Shown: positions 62,098-64,000 of the stretch, in pieces
How positions within the stretch are numbered: the first letter of the stretch is position 1
Layout of the letters: each line of letters starts with the position of its first letter
Origin: Streptomyces sp. B21-083
Lineage (GTDB): Bacteria > Actinomycetota > Actinomycetes > Streptomycetales > Streptomycetaceae
Length of the DNA: 64,000 nt
Direction of reading: 5' to 3'
NCBI RefSeq assembly: GCF_036898825.1
Contig: NZ_JARUND010000001.1
Location: forward strand, 2,108,001-2,172,000
Made by a program: the position numbers and the translations under genes
The notes under the pieces: generated by a model
Told to the model about the DNA's origin: nothing
Databases searched by the model: none
Seen by the model: only the letters and a program-made list of their open reading frames with translations

Positions 62098-62924
62098 CGG
62101 TCGAACAGTCCCCCGCTCCCAGCGACGTCCGTAACGTGTACGACGGGTTCGGTCGGATCTACGGTTCCGTGTGGGGGCCCAATATCCACTACGGCTACTG
62201 GGAGAACGACGCCGACGACAGCTCCGTCGAGGTAGCCACAGACCGCCTGACCGACCTGATGATCTCCGGTCTCGGCGCGCAGGCCGGCCAGCGGGTCCTG
62301 GACATCGGATGCGGCATCGGTCATCCCGCACAGCGGCTCGTCCGCGCTTGTGACGTGAACGTGGTGGGCATCACCGTCAGCCACGTCCAGGCCCAGGAGG
62401 CCACCGAACTCGCGGCCGCGGCCGGGCTGGCCGACCGGGCCACATTCCAGTTCGGGGACGCGATGGACATGCCCTTCCCCGACGACTCGTTCGACGCGGC
62501 CTGGGCGTTCGAGTCGATGTGGCACATGCCCGACCGTGGCCATGTGCTCTCCGAGGCCGCCCGCGTCCTGCGCCCCGGCGGCCGCCTCGCCATCGCCGAC
62601 GTCATCCAGCGCGACCCGGTGAGCCCTGAGGGACGCGTGGTCCTGGACCACATCTGCCAGAACTACGCGGTGCGCTCCCTGGGCACGGTCGACGAATACC
62701 GGGTGGCGTTGGCCGCCAGCGGTTTCGTCGACGTGGAGATCCGTGACATCACCGACAACGTCATCCGTACCCTCGGGCTCATGGCCGACGCCTTCGAGAC
62801 CGTCAGCGACAAGCTGGCCGATCTGGTCGGCAAGGAACAGGCCGACTCGCTCATCGACTTCGTGCGCAGGTTCGGGGCCATCCCGGAGAGCGGCTACCTC
62901 TTCCTGACCGCGGTCCGCGCATAA
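62094..62924 (+). CDS. SAM-dependent methyltransferase (probable O-methyltransferase)
   Basis: A 276-residue class I methyltransferase, ATG overlapping the previous stop (ATGA). SAM motif I VLDIGCGIGHPAQRLV (~66-81), motif II region FGDAMDMPFPDDSFDAAWAFESMWHM, and VLRPGGRLAIADV. The overall sequence is like the RebM/MitM group of small-molecule O-methyltransferases. Virantmycin and some benzastatins carry a methoxymethyl group, so O-methylation of a P450-hydroxylated geranyl methyl is a sensible role; this is inference. Last gene of arm A2, ended by a strong hairpin. Confidence 0.85.
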   Translation: MTVEQSPAPSDVRNVYDGFGRIYGSVWGPNIHYGYWENDADDSSVEVATDRLTDLMISGLGAQAGQRVLDIGCGIGHPAQRLVRACDVNVVGITVSHVQAQEATELAAAAGLADRATFQFGDAMDMPFPDDSFDAAWAFESMWHMPDRGHVLSEAARVLRPGGRLAIADVIQRDPVSPEGRVVLDHICQNYAVRSLGTVDEYRVALAASGFVDVEIRDITDNVIRTLGLMADAFETVSDKLADLVGKEQADSLIDFVRRFGAIPESGYLFLTAVRA

Positions 62925-62973
62925 CACGGGCGCCGCCCTGGGTACCGGTCGAGGGTCATCTCGAAGGGGAACT

Positions 62974-63002
62974 CCAGCATGGGTGGTGGACGCCCATGCT
63001 GG
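62974..63002 (+). terminator. Stem-loop terminator after the methyltransferase operon
   Basis: CCAGCATGGG and CCCATGCTGG form a perfect 10-bp stem around TGGTGGACG, 50 bp after the second methyltransferase stop. The 339-bp region 62925-63263 contains this hairpin and otherwise no believable gene. Confidence 0.65.
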
Positions 63003-63263
63003 TGGCTTCCCGGCACAGCGGTGACGTGGGGTGCGGTAGGACGCCGGCGGAAGGTTGATTCGCTCGGCCGAGTGCTCCGTACCGGGGCCCCAGGTGACGC
63101 CCGGCGTAGTGGGTGCGACTCGGCCTCGGCGATCAGACTCACGGACCTCTCCGGAGCACGGCTGACGGTCGACGCAATCGCGGTGCGACCCAACGTCCCG
63201 CAACCTGCCAGGATCCGCTTCGCCCGGCACTGATCTCACCGCCCGCGCCGCTACGAGCCCGCG

Positions 63264-64000
63264 TCAGGACGACTCGCGAACGACCAGTTCCGTACGGAGG
63301 ATGACGTGGCGCCAGGCCACGGACGCCTCCTCCATCTCCTCCAGCAGCAGTCTGATCATGGCCCGCCCCATCTCCTCCACCGGCTGACGCACGGTGGTCA
63401 GGCGCGGCTCGGTGCGCTGAGCCAGCGGAAAGTCGTCGAACCCGATCACCGCGACGTCCTCGGGCACCCGCCGCCCCGCCGCGCGCAGCGCCTGCAGCGC
63501 CCCCGCCGCCGAGGTGTCCGACGCGGCGAGGACGCCGTCGATCTCCGGGTGCCGTACGAGGAGTTCCGCCATGGCGCAGCGCCCGCCCTCCAGGGTGAAG
63601 TCGCTCTCCGCGACCAAGGTCCGCGGACCTTTCAGACCGGCCGCCTCCAGGGCACCCTGATAGCCGCGCAGCCGGCACTGCGCGACGTACATGTCCAACG
63701 GTCCCGTAATGGTGGCGATCGCTCTGCGTCCCTGTTTCAGCAAGTGGGAGACCGCGCTTCGGGCACCGCCCAAGTTGTCCGCGTCCACGTAGCTGACGTA
63801 CTCGTCGCCCGACCGGCGCCCCAGCATGACGGTCGGTAACCGCGCCTCGGCGAGCATGTCCGGCAGCCGATCGCCTCCGTGCACGGACATCAGCAGAACC
63901 CCGTCGACCCGGCCGCCGCGTGCGTACTCAAGGAAGCGCTGCCGTTCGTTCTCCGAGGGGACCAGGGTCAGCATCAGCTGCATCCCGGTGTCCGCCAGCG
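63264..64000 (-). CDS. LacI-family transcriptional regulator, N terminus beyond window; TTA codon
   Basis: About 245 C-terminal residues of a LacI/GalR-type regulator: periplasmic-binding-protein-like effector domain with GRVDGVLLMSVHGGDRLP, YVDADNLGGARSAVSHLLKQGRR, CRLRGYQGAL, DGVLAASDTSAAGALQAL and VAVIGFDDFPLAQRTEPRLTTVRQP. The frame stays open to the right edge, so the DNA-binding part is outside. Its ligand is probably a sugar. One Leu in EARLPTVML is TTA (63837-63839), pointing to bldA control. Likely outside the biosynthetic cluster. Confidence 0.88.
   Translation of the reverse strand, partial: LADTGMQLMLTLVPSENERQRFLEYARGGRVDGVLLMSVHGGDRLPDMLAEARLPTVMLGRRSGDEYVSYVDADNLGGARSAVSHLLKQGRRAIATITGPLDMYVAQCRLRGYQGALEAAGLKGPRTLVAESDFTLEGGRCAMAELLVRHPEIDGVLAASDTSAAGALQALRAAGRRVPEDVAVIGFDDFPLAQRTEPRLTTVRQPVEEMGRAMIRLLLEEMEEASVAWRHVILRTELVVRESS

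Overview
The DNA is very GC-rich, with GC-ending codons, GTG/TTG starts and Streptomyces-type gene families (DUF4142, an SCO6045-like DUF692 protein, HemQ/CgoX haem synthesis, TTA regulatory codons). It is almost certainly a Streptomyces chromosome segment. The first ~27.5 kb is conserved core: msrB (cut by the window edge), murC, a RibD-like reductase, zapE, a carbonic anhydrase/SulP pair, a slipin, PhoX, a Ser/Thr kinase, an ABC transporter, a DUF4142/MNIO/TIGR04222 block, a secreted peptidase, hemQ and cgoX (hemY), a DUF4349 lipoprotein, a CoA-disulfide-reductase-like enzyme and a rhomboid protease.

From ~27.8 kb to ~63 kb the window is biosynthetic and holds two interleaved pathways. Arm A1 (27.8-38.9 kb) has two P450s, a short-chain prenyl diphosphate synthase, a UbiA prenyltransferase, an arylamine N-acetyltransferase, a fused PabA-PabB, an ADC lyase, an AurF-type diiron N-oxygenase and a class II DAHP synthase. 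Arm A2 (56.0-62.9 kb) has a LuxR regulator, IspG, DXS, IspH and two methyltransferases. Together they fit a benzastatin/virantmycin-type route: PABA and (methyl)geranyl diphosphate are made in situ, joined by UbiA, N-hydroxylated, O-acylated by the NAT and cyclised by a P450. The arms are tied together by a duplicated divergent promoter module of about 220 bp (29109-29333 and 60852-61066).

Between the arms (39.3-55.4 kb) lies a complete type II polyketide set in the canonical angucycline order on the minus strand: PgaE/UrdE-like oxygenase, TcmI-type cyclase, KS, CLF, ACP, ketoreductase, aromatase/cyclase, UrdM/PgaM-like oxygenase-reductase fusion, MFS exporter, flavin reductase, a 50-residue ORF and an alpha/beta hydrolase. 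Two OmpR-type regulators, a PucR-type regulator and an ABM-fold oxygenase flank it. No glycosyltransferase, halogenase or phosphopantetheinyl transferase is visible, so a non-glycosylated or further rearranged angucycline is expected if the cluster is complete here. TTA (bldA) codons occur in one OmpR regulator, the PucR regulator, the first methyltransferase and the LacI-type regulator at the right edge.

I saw no rRNA, tRNA or CRISPR array by eye. Small structures include a 200-bp inverted-repeat (MITE-like) element at the stop codon of the PgaE-like gene, several perfect palindromes in promoter regions, a hemQ 3'-end remnant and a PPK2-like gene remnant. Product predictions are inferences from gene content and from memory of the literature.
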